Below are positions 34,661-45,800 of a DNA stretch of 64,000 nt, in pieces. The position numbers and the translations under genes are program-made. The DNA is taken from the NCBI RefSeq assembly GCF_963924675.1, contig NC_089234.1:57640909-57704908 (forward strand). Reading direction: 5' to 3'. The DNA comes from Phocoena phocoena. Lineage: Eukaryota; Chordata; Mammalia; Artiodactyla; Phocoenidae. Under the pieces are notes generated by a model that had not been told where the DNA came from, made no database searches, and saw only the letters and a program-made list of their open reading frames with translations. Numbering within the stretch: position 1 is the first letter of the stretch; every line of letters begins with the position of its first letter.

Positions 34661-35300
34661 CTAACAGTCACCATCCTGAGGGGCTCAACAGTGTGTGTCT
34701 GTGTGAGTGAATGTGCACCCATGCGTGTGAACAGTGCTCCATGGCGGCCTGGGAGTCACTGGGGGTGCCTTCACGACTCCCACAAGGAAGTCAGTCAGGC
34801 AAGTCTCCAGCCTCCCAGCCCATTCAGAAACAGCTCAGTTTGAGGCTATTCTACATAGTGAGGTCCCACATAACATTTCACTGGTTCTTGGCAGAAAAAA
34901 AAAAAAGTTTAAATAACACACTACTTTAATTTTCCCTCCCACCTTCTTTTTTTTTTTTTTAAACCATTGAGGATATTGCAGGTTGGAAAACAGAAGTTAA
35001 CCTAAGTCCTCTCCCTCTCAGCTCAATTATCTTTTCATTGAACCAGGCTGGAGGCTGGGGATGAAGAGGAACCAGTTTTCTTCTCCCCGCCAAGCCTGGG
35101 GCTCTAGTGTCCAGACCTTGGCTCTGGCCCAAGGTCATCTCTGGAAAGCCTGGTACAGCAGAGAAGAAAGCACTGTTACCATCATCTCCTTCTCCTGGGG
35201 TACAAACACCCCCTTGTACCACAAACTGTTAGGAGCACTGCCCTAACTCACTGTGTTAGACAAGGCACTGCTCAGGTCAGCTCCAGATCCAAGTCATATA
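34661..35300. other. Single-copy-like sequence
   Basis: Contains an A-run near 34894-34906 and a T-run at 34949-34962. No gene recognised. Confidence 0.4.
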
Positions 35301-35850
35301 CCAGGATAATCAGAGTCACCATCGTAGCCTCATTATACAAGCAGTAGCCAACACTCGTTGGGCATTTACTTTTTTTTTTTAATTTATTTATCTTTGGCTG
35401 CATTGGGTCTTCATTGCTGCGCACAGGCTTTCTCTAGTTGCAGCGAGTGGGGGCTACTCTTCACTGTGGTGTGAGGGCTTCTCATCACGGTGGCTTCTCT
35501 TGTTGCAGAGCACGGGCCTTAGGCGCACGGGCTCAGTAGTTGTGGCACACGGGCTTAGTTGCTCTGCGGCATGTGGGATCTTCCTGGACCAGGGCTCGAA
35601 CCCGTGTCCTCTGCATTGGCAGGCGGATTCTTAACCACTGCGCCACCAGGGAGGCCCTGGGCATTTACTTTTTGCCAGGCACTCTATACACATTATTCCT
35701 TGTAAACTTCAAGACAATTCTGTGAAGCAACATGCTCTGATCATCTCCATTCTGCAGAGAAGGAAATCAAGGCCCATGGAGGAAGTGGGCCCATGCAACC
35801 AGCTGGAAAGGATGGAGCCAGAGGCCAACCCAGGCAGCTTGGTTCATTTC
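35301..35850 (-). mobile_element. MIR SINE, minus strand, split by a CHR SINE
   Basis: Before the CHR insertion: agcagtagccaacactcgttgggc. After it: tgccaggcactctatacac, catctccattctgcagagaaggaaatcaaggccc. The parts join across the CHR SINE at 35375-35657. Confidence 0.65.
35375..35657 (-). mobile_element. CHR-type SINE, long form with shortened middle, minus strand
   Basis: Reverse complement of the CHR SINE with aaataaat tail at the left and head at the right (accactgcgccaccaggg). Target-site duplication tgggcatttactttt, left copy from 35359 (running into the T-tract), right copy 35658-35672. Confidence 0.94.
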
Positions 35851-37004
35851 CCATCCTCTTCACCAGAATGTGTATTGTCTCCCAATCTCACAGCCACGTC
35901 TGGATAAGACACACCGGCAGTGAGCGATCAAAACCATGGGCCAGGCAAGGGCAGATGAATTTCAGGCTTGGTCGGGCAGGGCAGGGTAGACACCAGGGAA
36001 GGCAGGGAGACGTGGGAGGTAGGAACTTCACACCTCAGGCAAACCAGGTATGTAACAAAACTGTCAGTGCTCCTCCTCTAAATCCGGGAAAACCTCCAGG
36101 AAGAGGGAACACTTAGGGAAATTTCTGGATCTCACTGTCCCAGTCATTTCCATCACCACCCTTCCTTCGTGCCCCCATGTTCCCAGCCTGTGTGCCCAGG
36201 TCAGCACTTGCCCACACGAACCTGCTTCACTCAGCACACACGCAACTGTTTTCCCTCTAGGGGGCTGCTTTAGAAGGAGAACCCACAGTGCCTCTTGGGG
36301 TTCATCTTCCCAAAACCAACTCACCCCCCATCAGGCTTCTGAAAGACAGAAATCACAGGTCACACCCCCGCTAATACTCTGCCCACTCACCCATCCTCCC
36401 TCCCCTTTTAATTTCCCCAATTATGCCTGGATCAGTTTCCTCACCCTGTGCTAATTCCTGTCCCTCTCCGGTGTTTATACCCTTCAGATGTTTGCAGGCT
36501 ATTATCATGTACCCACTTAGTCAAGCAGCACACATTAAGTTCTTTTCATCTTTCCTCATAAATCAATCCCTTAATCCCTCCAAGCCCTTTAATCGTACTA
36601 GCTGCTCCTCTCTGAACTCCGTCCAGTTTCCCCTAGTCTCTGATAATGTTGTGACACAAGGGTGGATGCGAGGCTCCAGCTGCTGACTCTCCAAGCTGCC
36701 TGAGCATCAAGGAGTCCCACGCAGGCGCACACACATGGACCCATCTGGGAGAATGGACACCTCGCTTTACCAGCTCCCAGAACCCTTTGTGCAGCCATAT
36801 CGTCTATCTACAGAGACGCAGAGACCTCTCCAGGATTATGGTTCCACACAGAATTTAAAGGGAAAAAAAAGCCTGCAGGAAGTTTTACAGCCCCATAAGA
36901 TTTTCACTAGCAATTCCCACACACTACCTAAGAATAGCAATAATGCCTCTGAGACCCAGGGGGATTTAAGAACCCAGGAGAAGGCCATTCTGGAGCCCTG
37001 AGCC
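35851..37004. other. Single-copy-like sequence
   Basis: No interspersed repeat recognised. Frames at 35793-36116 (+), 36423-36686 (+) and 36836-37171 (-) have no recognisable domain and are probably chance. Confidence 0.4.
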
Positions 37005-38310
37005 ATAAGCAAATTAAAACCAAAATGCAGCACCACTATACATTCACTAGAATAGCTGTAATTAAAAAGACTGACAACACCAAATGTTGGCAAAGATGTG
37101 GAACAACCAGAACTCTCCTGCGTTGTTGGTGGAGGTGAAAATGGAACCACCACTTTGGGGAAAGGTGGCAATTTCTTACAAAACTAAATATACATCTACC
37201 CTAGGACCCAGGAATTCTACTCCCAGGTATTTACTCAAGAAAAATGAGAATAGGGATTTCCCTGGTGGCGCAGTGGTTAAGAATCTGCCTGCTAATGCAG
37301 GGGACACGGGTTCGAGCCCTGGTCTGGGAAAATCCCACATGCCGCGGAGCAACTAAGCCCGTGCGCTACAACTACTGAGCCTGCGCTCTAGAGCCCGCAA
37401 GCCACAACTACTGAAGCCCATGTGCCTAGAGCCCATGCTCCGCAACAAGAGAAGCCACCGCAATGAGAAGCCCGCGCACTGCAAGGAAGAGCAGCCCCTG
37501 CACCCCGCAACTAGAAAAAAGCCCACGTGCAGCAATGAAGACCCAACACAGCCAAAAATAAATTTAAAATAAATGGCCCCATTAAAAAAAAGAAAAAGAA
37601 GAATATATGTACACACAAAGGCTTGTATGCAAATATTCACAGCAGCTTAATAGCTAAACCTGAAAACAGGAGTATGGACAGCTGTAGTATATGCATACAA
37701 TAAGAGACTACTCAACAGTAAAAGGAAACAAACTACTAACATACACAACATAGACGAATCTCAAACATACTGTACTGGTGAAAGAAGCACACACAAAAAA
37801 TACTATATGATTTCAATTGTAATAAGTCCTAAAACAGTCCAAATCAAGGCATGGTTGAAGAAGATCGGCAGAGTGGTTGCCTCTGGAACACAGAGAGCAG
37901 GGAGGGAGTAACGGGGGATGAAGAAACTTTCTGGGCTGAGGTCAGGTTTTACATTTTGATAGGACGTTGGATTACACAGAGGCATATATGTATCAAAATT
38001 CATAGAATGTACATTAAAGTCTGTGCATTTCTCAAAAGAAAAAATAAAGCAATATTGAACTCTAGTAAATGATATGATGCTAAATTTTTACAGTGAAGGG
38101 TACTGATGTCTGCCACTTACGCTGAAATGCCTCAAAAGTGAGATGAGTTGAGGGATGGATAGAGGCAGGACAAAGTGAGCACAGTAACATGTTAATGGGA
38201 GAACCTGGATACCACCTGGGTGGTGGGTATAGGCATGTTCACTATACAATTCTTTCCACTTTCTGTATGACTGAAAAGTTTCATAATAAAATGTCAGAGA
38301 AAAAAGAAAA
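37005..38310 (+). mobile_element. Old L1 (L1ME-like) 3' region, plus strand
   Basis: Runs from an ORF2 C-terminal remnant (gctgtaattaaaaagactgac; atgttggcaaagatgtggaac) to a long 3' UTR (gaatctcaaacatactgtactgg; ggttgcctctggaacacag; gtacattaaagtctgtgcatttc) and an A-rich end (ttcataataaaatgtcagag). Interrupted by a CHR SINE. Confidence 0.85.
37253..37589 (+). mobile_element. CHR-type SINE, long form, inside L1
   Basis: Complete copy (gggatttccctggtggcgcag to acccaacacagccaaaaata). Approximate target-site duplication of 16 bp with two mismatches: aagaaaaatgagaata at 37237-37252 and aagaaaaagaagaata at 37590-37605. Confidence 0.92.
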
Positions 38311-38546
38311 AACTTGACCCCTTCCCCTTGTTGACTCCTTGTAGACCCTGGGTCCATGAATGCCACAGTGCTGTGCAACACGTTTATCATTCAGTCATCA
38401 TCCCAACCACTTGCTTCTCATTCTAGATGTGGCCCCTCACCATCCCCCACCCATGCCTATGTCCTCCCTTCCCTTCTCTCCACCATTTTCTTAGTGTCAA
38501 TTATCTACATCCTTAAAAGAAATAAAAAGTTCACCCAAGGCTTCTT

Positions 38547-38756
38547 TTTTGGTTTTTTTTTGGGTACGCAGGCCTCTCACTGTTGTGGCCTCTCCCGTTG
38601 CGGAGCACAGGCTCCGGATGCGCAGGCTCAGCGGCCATGGCTCACGGGCCCAGCCGCTCCGCGGCATGTGGGATCCTCCCAGACCGGGGCACAAACCCGC
38701 GTCCCCTGCATCGGCAGGCGGACTCTCAACCACTGCACCACCAGGGAAGCCCCATT
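38547..38756 (-). mobile_element. CHR-type SINE, short form, minus strand
   Basis: About 210 bp copy lacking the 3' segment of the long form: the tail joins directly to the complement of gtacgcaggcctctcac. Target-site duplication caaggcttctt at 38536-38546 and 38757-38767. High GC and intact B box (complement of gtttgtgccccgg) suggest a young copy. Confidence 0.95.
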
Positions 38757-38767
38757 CAAGGCTTCTT

Positions 38768-39289
38768 AATCTACGATTCCTGGGCATCAGAGTGGGGGAA
38801 GAGTGAGGCTCACACACCACCTGAAATTATATGAAAGAGTCTGTATTGCACACACATATCTGCATCTTTCTGAGAACAGGCTCCATAGCTCTTATCAGAT
38901 TCTCATGGAGGCCTGCGGCCCAGGAAGGCCCAAAGCAGCCTGAAGCCGTCTTCAGGGGCACTTCCGAACGTATGCCAGGACAGGTAATGCTTCCAATTTA
39001 GAGATCACCTGCATTTTGGAACACCTGTGTTTTTAGCTGTGAAAGTGCCTTTTCATGGAATACTCATCTCATGTAGAGGGAAAAGGGGGCTGCCTGAGAA
39101 CCAGTCATTCGAGAGCCTGTGCCCGTGAACAGCCCCTCTAGCCATGAACAATAAGATCAGGGTTACTAAATGTAAAATCCAACTAAAATCAGGACATACA
39201 CTATTGGTCAAAATTTTTTAAAGATATTCATCATAAATCAAATATTTACTGAACACTTAGCGTGGTGAATTGCATAAAAAAGAAATCAA
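38768..39289. other. Single-copy-like sequence, nothing recognised
   Basis: No repeat or gene identified. Confidence 0.4.
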
Positions 39290-39500
39290 CTGTTACTGAG
39301 GACCTACTACATGCCAGGCACTTTATATATGTTCTCATTTAATTTCATTCTCCACTGATTTATATCTCACTCGCCTTGTTTTACAGTTTTCTCATAAACT
39401 GAGCATCGAATAAATTATCCCCTGAAAGTCACCCAGCAAGAGAATTTGAACCCAGGTCTTCAGGGCTCTAAAGTCCATTCTTGTCCAAACCTCTCTAAGC
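39290..39500 (-). mobile_element. MIR SINE, minus strand
   Basis: gaggacctactacatgccaggcac, ttctcatttaatttcattc, gtcacccagcaagag and gaatttgaacccaggtcttc follow the reversed MIR consensus over almost its full length. Confidence 0.85.
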
Positions 39501-40206
39501 AAGGACTCCAAGTACCACAGTCATAGCTCCAGAGCTTGGTGAAATCTCCTCCACTTCAAATATTCTGCCCCACTGGCTTTAAAAGGCCCTAAAATGACCG
39601 AGAAATGCAAGCATTTCAGAAGGCAAAACTTATTGCCTAAATACCCTTTATCTTCAGAGGCAGCACCTCTTTCATCAGATTACATGGAACTATCCAAGTC
39701 TTGGTTTGAAAAACTCCACTGCTGCCAAAGCAGAGAGTGGATGGGCTGGGGTGTTAGAAGGGACCCAGCAATGTCATCTGTGTCACCTTTGTGCCCAGTG
39801 GAAGGAGGGTCATCTCCCCTGGAGCTTGGGGACCTCCATAATCGTTATCACCTGGGTTTGCAACAGCTGGGGTTATGCAGAGCCAGCTTGCCCCGAGACA
39901 CCACCTTCATCTTCTGAGAAGTCTTTAAAGTCGTCTATTCGAGGGAAGGTGAATGTTAGACACTGGCCTTGACTTCCAGATTCCAGGGATTTCTGTGGTG
40001 TAGAGCGGACTTCAGCCCACATGCCTCAGGGCTCTGGACCACCAGGGGGCCGCCCTTTGGCCCAGATGCCTGCAGGGTCTAGGGAAGAGTGACAGTCCTG
40101 ATCCCATGAAGGGCAAAAAGACAGCTCAGAGGCTTCCAAAAACCACTATGGCAGCTCTTTGGTCATCCCTTCCTCTGTAAGGCAGGCCTTGATGTTTTAA
40201 CTGCAT
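39501..40206. other. Single-copy-like sequence
   Basis: Frames at 39594-39917 and 39706-39972 overlap in two phases with no recognisable domain. No repeat seen. Confidence 0.4.
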
Positions 40207-40219
40207 AAAAATGCTATGA

Positions 40220-40432
40220 AGGGGGCTTCCCTGGTGGCGCAGTGGTTGAGAGTCCACCTGCCAATGCAGGGGACACGGGTTCGTGCCCCGGTCCGGAAAG
40301 ATCCCACATGCCGTGGAGCAGCTGGGCCTGTGAGCCATGGCCGCTGAGCCTGCGCGTCCGGAGCCTGTGCTCCGCAACGGGAGAAGCCACAGTAGTGAGA
40401 GGCCTGCGTACCACAAAAAAAAAAAAAAAAAA
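40220..40432 (+). mobile_element. CHR-type SINE, short form
   Basis: Head gggggcttccctggtggcgcag, body to gagaggcctgcgtaccac, then a pure A tail of more than 20 bases. Target-site duplication aaaaatgctatga at 40207-40219 and 40433-40445. The uninterrupted tail suggests relatively recent insertion. Confidence 0.96.
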
Positions 40433-40879
40433 AAAAATGCTATGAGGCAGAGATATAAAGACCTGGCACTCAAGAAAAGGCTTCCTCCAGCCCCGACATC
40501 TTAATATCAATAAAAGCAGGTTAAAACAAACATCAAGGGAAACCTTCCTTGAAAGGGAAAAGTCATAAAAGGCCAGTCTGGGGAAGGTACGGAACTGGGG
40601 AGAGCCATTATAACTATATCTTGGAAGATGGTAAAGCGTTCACATGTGCGTGAGAGAAAGGGGATGACCAATGAATGAACTGATACACTATACGGCAGAG
40701 TCTGTAGCTGGCCTGTCCCAATACCCACTCTCCCCTTCTCCCTCAGGGTCAGAACCTCCAACTTCAGCAGGACACACTGCCACCCAGGTCCAAGTCTCCA
40801 ATTCTCTGCCTCCCTTGCAGCTAGGTGTAGGCTTACAGCCAGATTACCTCATGGACCTTCTAAAAAGATTTAAGGGAGG

Positions 40880-41180
40880 AGGGAATGTGTTCCTTGGCCT
40901 TTCCTCCTGCCACCAGCTTCAAAGGTGGCTATGATGGCTGGACCCATGTCCGTCTTAGACCATGAGGTTTAGTCCAGGATGTGATTCCCTAGAGATAGCA
41001 GAGTAGAAAGGTGGAAGGAGCTTGGGTCCCCGGTAATACCACAAAAGCCACCACATCAGCCCTAGGTCATCAGCCTCTGGACTTCATTAACTGGAGAGAA
41101 ATAAACATGAACCTTGCTTAAGCTGCTGGTAATTGGGATTATCTATCCTATGCAACTGAACCTAATCTCAACTGATACGG
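40880..41180 (+). mobile_element. Ancient LTR-like repeat end, family not resolved
   Basis: gaaaggtggaaggagcttgggtcccc, ctctggacttcattaactggagag, cttgcttaagctgctggtaattggg and actgatac form the usual tail of an old LTR-like repeat related in layout to the one at 33040-33520. Confidence 0.5.
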
Positions 41181-44100
41181 AAGTAGACAGAGTGGATGGA
41201 TAATCTCTTTAAGAAGTTGTTTTTAATAACGAGTAGCAAAAGTACCACACTTTAGTCGCAGCTCTGGTCTCTAACTAGCCCCTAACCACCCAAGTTAGGA
41301 AGGGTTGGTTACCAGAAGAAGTAGCCCCCATACCTCTCCAACAGGGAAGGGCCGGAAGTCAAAGACCACCATTTTCAAGCTATTAAATCAAATCCATCCT
41401 TTCAAGCAAATTCACCAGTTCAGGGCATTGTACCTTATATGAAAAGGTGGAGAGAAAAGTGAATTCATGATTGATTAGGCCTCAGAAGCCCCAGCTCATG
41501 GTGAACTCTAAAATTCCTACTTTCCCTTAAGAAAAATTTACAGGGAGAGATGCATGCTTTCAACAAGTAAATTTCAAGCAAGTCAGCCAGACAGTCTCAA
41601 GAGCAGAAGCTCCCTAATGAGACAATGGGGAATAAGAAATAGGCAATGGTGACTGGTCATTCCAGGTGCTCTTCTCCCTCAGTTATGACTGGGTGGGATG
41701 AAGAACTCATTTCTTGAAGTAATTTCTCAGACCAGCCTGCACCCATGGGGATGTCTGTCCATATACATAATTCTAAGGCCAGCAATAAGACGTTACCCAA
41801 CAGTGGGGTAGATGAGGCCAAAGTTCCAGCAGCGGCCAGATTTCAAGGACGTGACTGAACCATCTCAGCCAGGAGAAGGATCAAGTTATTTTCCATTCCA
41901 TCTCCAGAAGTCTCGGCTTCCTCGCCGCACACTTCAGAGCATGCCAGCCCTGCCCCGCCGTGCCAGTCCAGGGACTCTGAGAGGACACCCCTTCAACCCA
42001 CAAGGATTCTCAGGGGCTCCTTTGGCTCCCCACTTGCCTTCTACCCATTCTGACCTCCTGGGCTCAACACACACACACACCCCAACCTTGGGACCCCACA
42101 GCCCGCATGTCACTCCCCGGGCCTCTTCACAGAGCTCCTCAAGGGCCAGGACTTCCGAGATTCTCAGGAATAATCAAGTTTTCCACTCACTTCCCAACTC
42201 TGGAGGACTCATTCTGGAAGGACATCCCAAGTAGGAAGGGAAAGCCATCTTTTAGGATCTCAGAGGTTGGCTGTTGGCAATAAAGTTTTAAATTGCTGTC
42301 CGTTATTAATGTTAAACTCACAGCAGTCAGCCCTGAGATCCTCAATTATAACAATACATAAAAACAGTCCCTTTGTTAGTTGCACTTGAAGAGCTTTTGA
42401 AACATAATTGCAACGCGGTGCAAAGTAAAATAAAAATTCAGATTTTCTTTTATGGAAGCCATGAACAATACTGTCCTTTTTACAGCAGCGGAAAGCCTCA
42501 AGACATCCGTTACATTCCTTCAATGAGCTTTGTTCAATAAATGCTAAGCCTTGAAGCTTTTAAATGTATTAAAGTGATTATGATATCATCACTCCAAAGG
42601 CATGTCAATAGAACATTAAGACAGAAACAATTTTCCTCCACACAAAGGGCATAACAGTAACAAAAAGTTGATTCAATGCACGCTGCATCAAAAATATTTT
42701 CAGTATTTATAGACATATGTAGATAACATTAACTGTACCCCGCACCATGGGCAGAGAACAGAAGAGAAAGTAATAAAAGCATTAGGGGGGAGAGCAAATT
42801 TTAACAATAAATCTTCAAAACAAACTGTGGCTTGACTGTGACTTTGCTTATGGATTTACGGTCCAAGTCACACTATATAAAAGAGAATAAGGCTCAAAAT
42901 TAATAAATTACTAGAGGAGCACAAGTTCTTGTTTGCTGTTCTCATAAGTCCAAATACATTCCCTGCTCACATGGGCCATACCTCCTCAAATGGCCCCAAT
43001 GTGACGACTGGCAGGAAACGTGCAACTATTTGTTTAAAATGTCATTTAACGTACTGCAAGCAGGCGATGACTCTACAAGGGGCAAGATGCCTGAAGCGTC
43101 CAACCAGGAGGTGTGGAGAGGTTAGGAAGGAGGCCAAGAGGTGGGGTCAGAGCAAAACCAAAAGATGTAAGATTCTCTTTGTTGCAGGCTCATTACTGAA
43201 CACTCTTAGCACAGATAAGGGGATTATGAATTCACATGTGAATTTATCCCCTATTAAACTTTCAGGAGAAGGGTCAGTTGGCTGGAACAGTGAAAGCCAA
43301 GGCACCATGGTCACATGCCAAAGGAGAAACTACTTGGAGGTTCTCCTGACAGATGAAGTAAGAGAAAGGGGCAGTTTCGGCCCTTTCTTTGAGTGCATAC
43401 AGATTAACATTCACATCTGTGCGCTCAGTTTCACGTCCTTCTATTTGGCTCAGCTTTACCTTGAGAGCATGTTCCCAAGGCCTTTAAAAACAACTTGATC
43501 GTGCCCTTCTTAGTGGATGCACAGTAGGCTGTTAGTGGTTAGTAGTTGCTATTTATATAGTTAGGATATCTATCCCTAGGCTGGTCATATATGATTCAAA
43601 TATTTATCATCTATTGTTTCTGCCTCTTAGGTTTGTTTATGGGATTTTTTATGATGGAGTTTTACGTCTTAAAAATAAGGAGAAGAGTACTCTAAGGAAC
43701 AGAGTGGGAGACTACCAAGGAGAAGACAGCCAACTCCCAACCCCCAACCCAGTCAAGACCAACACCCTACGTATGACCCGGCACCATTCAACCTGACTCC
43801 TTAGGCCAAAGAAGAGTTATCTGTGTTTCTCAGTGGAAAACACCCTATAAACAAAGCAGACTACACAAGAAAAGCCACTGACAAGGCCTTTTATTACCCG
43901 GTTTGGGGGCCCTTGTGATTTTCTTTATGGGGAGAGTATCCTTGTCCATCACTTCAAGCACTGCTACCTGGCCCTCGCAGCTTCTTAAACCAGCCCAGAG
44001 AAAGGAACACATAATAAAGGGCCAAGAAAAATGTGAAATAAAGACCATACAGTGGGTGACAAGTTCCCCCACTCAAGCAACTAGCCAGTGCCATGGGCCA

Positions 44101-44378
44101 AAATTGATTTTCTATACAACATCAGAAAGGATTACCTCTCCCCCACAACACTGCTCAGGGGGATGGAGTGGAAATCATAATTAATTCAAGCAAATTCAAT
44201 TCTGAGAGTCTGAGTGACAAATACTTTCCTTAATAACATGAAGCACAGTCTCAAAACGTCTTAAAACAGTCAGTAGGAGCTATAGCAACACACTTGATGC
44301 AATAATGATGCGAAGTCACACAATAAAATGCCTCTGACACAAATAATTCTTCCAAGTCAGGAAAGGATATCCTTTTTT
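41181..44378. other. Repeat-poor block of about 3.2 kb; candidate regulatory sequence
   Basis: No LINE, SINE or LTR is recognised. A CA run sits at 42067-42080. The sub-block 42260-42900 is AT-rich with many TAAT, ATTA and GATA-like words and no repeat ancestry. The frames at 41812-42234 (140 codons) and 42929-43498 (189 codons) are open but have no domain I recognise. Confidence 0.4.
42929..43498 (+). other. Unrecognised 189-codon open frame
   Basis: The longest frame outside transposons. It starts MFAVLISPNTFPAHMGHTSS and is rich in basic residues in the middle (residues about 54-81, CLKRPTRRCGEVRKEAKRW). I see no signal peptide, transmembrane span or known motif. The ATG context (tgtttgctg) is not distinctive. 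Frames of this length occur by chance in 64 kb; I do not call it a gene. Confidence 0.15.
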
Positions 44379-44395
44379 AAAAAATTCAAACTTCC

Positions 44396-44597
44396 GGGGG
44401 CTTCCCTGGTGGCGCAGTGGTTGAGAGTCTGCCTGCCGATGCAGGGGACACGAGTTCGTGCCCCGGTCTAGGAAGATCCCACATGTCGCGGAACGGCTGG
44501 GCCCGTGAGCCATGGCCGCTGAGCCTGCGTGTCCGGAGCCTGTGCTCCGCAGCGGGAGAGGCCACAACAGTGAGAGGCCTGCGTACCACCAAAAAAA
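44396..44597 (+). mobile_element. CHR-type SINE, short form
   Basis: Starts cgggggcttccctggtggcg, ends gagaggcctgcgtaccacc plus A tail. Target-site duplication of 17 bp (aaaaaattcaaacttcc at 44379-44395 and 44598-44614). Confidence 0.96.
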
Positions 44598-44954
44598 AAA
44601 AAATTCAAACTTCCAAGAAAATGCATTTTCATTAATAATGCTGACTCTCCTTCCCTCCTGGTGATGGGATATAGGTGGAAGTGGAGGTCAATTTAATTCC
44701 TAAACTATCTTGGTCCATTAGGCCACCAAAAATATTCTGTGTTGGGGGAAGTGTATTATTGTGCTCCTGATGCAGGGAATCAGATGGGAGTGGTTGCTTC
44801 CATAGCCAATGTGACCTAAACCCACAAGAATCTAAAAATACCACAGCAGTCCACTACAAATTAGCCACACCAGCAGAGAATTAGTGACCCCCATATTTCA
44901 AAACAGATAATCAAAACACAATTTCTTTTTGGCTTCAGAGTCTATTCCACTGAG

Positions 44955-45170
44955 TGGTAGGGTGATACAGAGGGGAGAGCACTGGATGAGAAGGCAGACA
45001 GCCCAAATCTAGCACCAATTCTAGCACTAATCAACAAGAGGCCTTGTGCCAATTAATACTTCTCTGGAGGGCCTGAGGCACCTTCTTTCTCAAACAGAAG
45101 AGCTGACTTACCTGTTTCCATATGCTCTTTCAGTTTCAATATTCTATAACTGTGATTATTATAATCTTCC
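44955..45170 (+). mobile_element. MIR SINE, plus strand
   Basis: ggtagggtgatacagaggggagagcactggatgagaaggc, ccaattctagcactaatc, acttacctgtttcc follow the MIR order. The apparent splice-donor-like cttac here is part of the MIR. Confidence 0.7.
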
Positions 45171-45307
45171 TAAAGCTATTCCTCTTAGACTTACCCTTAA
45201 ATGAGTTTCTATTCTTTGACCACAACAGCTGCGCAAGGGTGAGAATGTGGTGGGTAACAAAGAAGATGACATTCTGGAATTAACAAAGGATTATCTCCAA
45301 AGTAGAA

Positions 45308-45309
<2 letters not shown>

Positions 45310-45344
<35 letters not shown>
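45310..45344 (+). repeat. (TG)n microsatellite
   Basis: About 17 uninterrupted tg units; Z-DNA-prone and likely length-polymorphic. Confidence 0.97.
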
Positions 45345-45345
<1 letters not shown>

Positions 45346-45483
45346 CTAAGTGCACATACACAAGCATGCGCCTTCTTGGCCAGAACACTTCTCACCTCAT
45401 CATTATAATCAGTATTTGTTAAGTGCCCTTTAAAGAATGCTTCTGTTCAGCTAATTATATGGGATCAGAAATGGTAATGAGAG

Positions 45484-45700
45484 CATGGTTAATACATGCA
45501 GTCTTTGAAATCAGATGACTGATCCACAGTCCACCTCCTTGGGCAAATTTATACAACCTCTCTGAACCTCTGTTTACTCATCTGGAAAATGGGAAAGATA
45601 ATAGTACTTTGCTCACAGAATTATTATGAGATTCAAATAAGATAATCCACATAAAGCAGACACAATCATTGCTATCATTATTACTACTTATCACTACTAC
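45484..45700 (+). mobile_element. MIR SINE, plus strand
   Basis: gcagtctttgaaatcagatgac, ccttgggcaaatttatacaacctctctgaacctc, ctcatctggaaaatgggaaag, attatgagattcaaataag. A further MIR 3' scrap may lie at 45735-45800. Confidence 0.88.
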
Positions 45701-45800
45701 CTCTATTTACATCTCTTTGGGTTGTTCTAAGAGTTAAGAACAGACATATCATAAGTACTTAGCACCAGTACCATGCACAGAGTCAAAGCTAATACATGTT

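Noticed and set aside
38497..38834. Overlapping frames of 83-137 codons on both strands
   Set aside because: They read through the short CHR SINE at 38547-38756, whose GC-rich body is open in several phases.
41812..42234. 140-codon proline/serine-rich frame
   Set aside because: Low-complexity composition (including a CA run that reads THTHTP) and no recognisable domain; consistent with chance in C-rich sequence.
45105..45125. Splice-donor-like cttacctg (minus strand) suggesting an exon
   Set aside because: It is the standard cttacctgtttcc portion of a MIR SINE, with no flanking coding frame.
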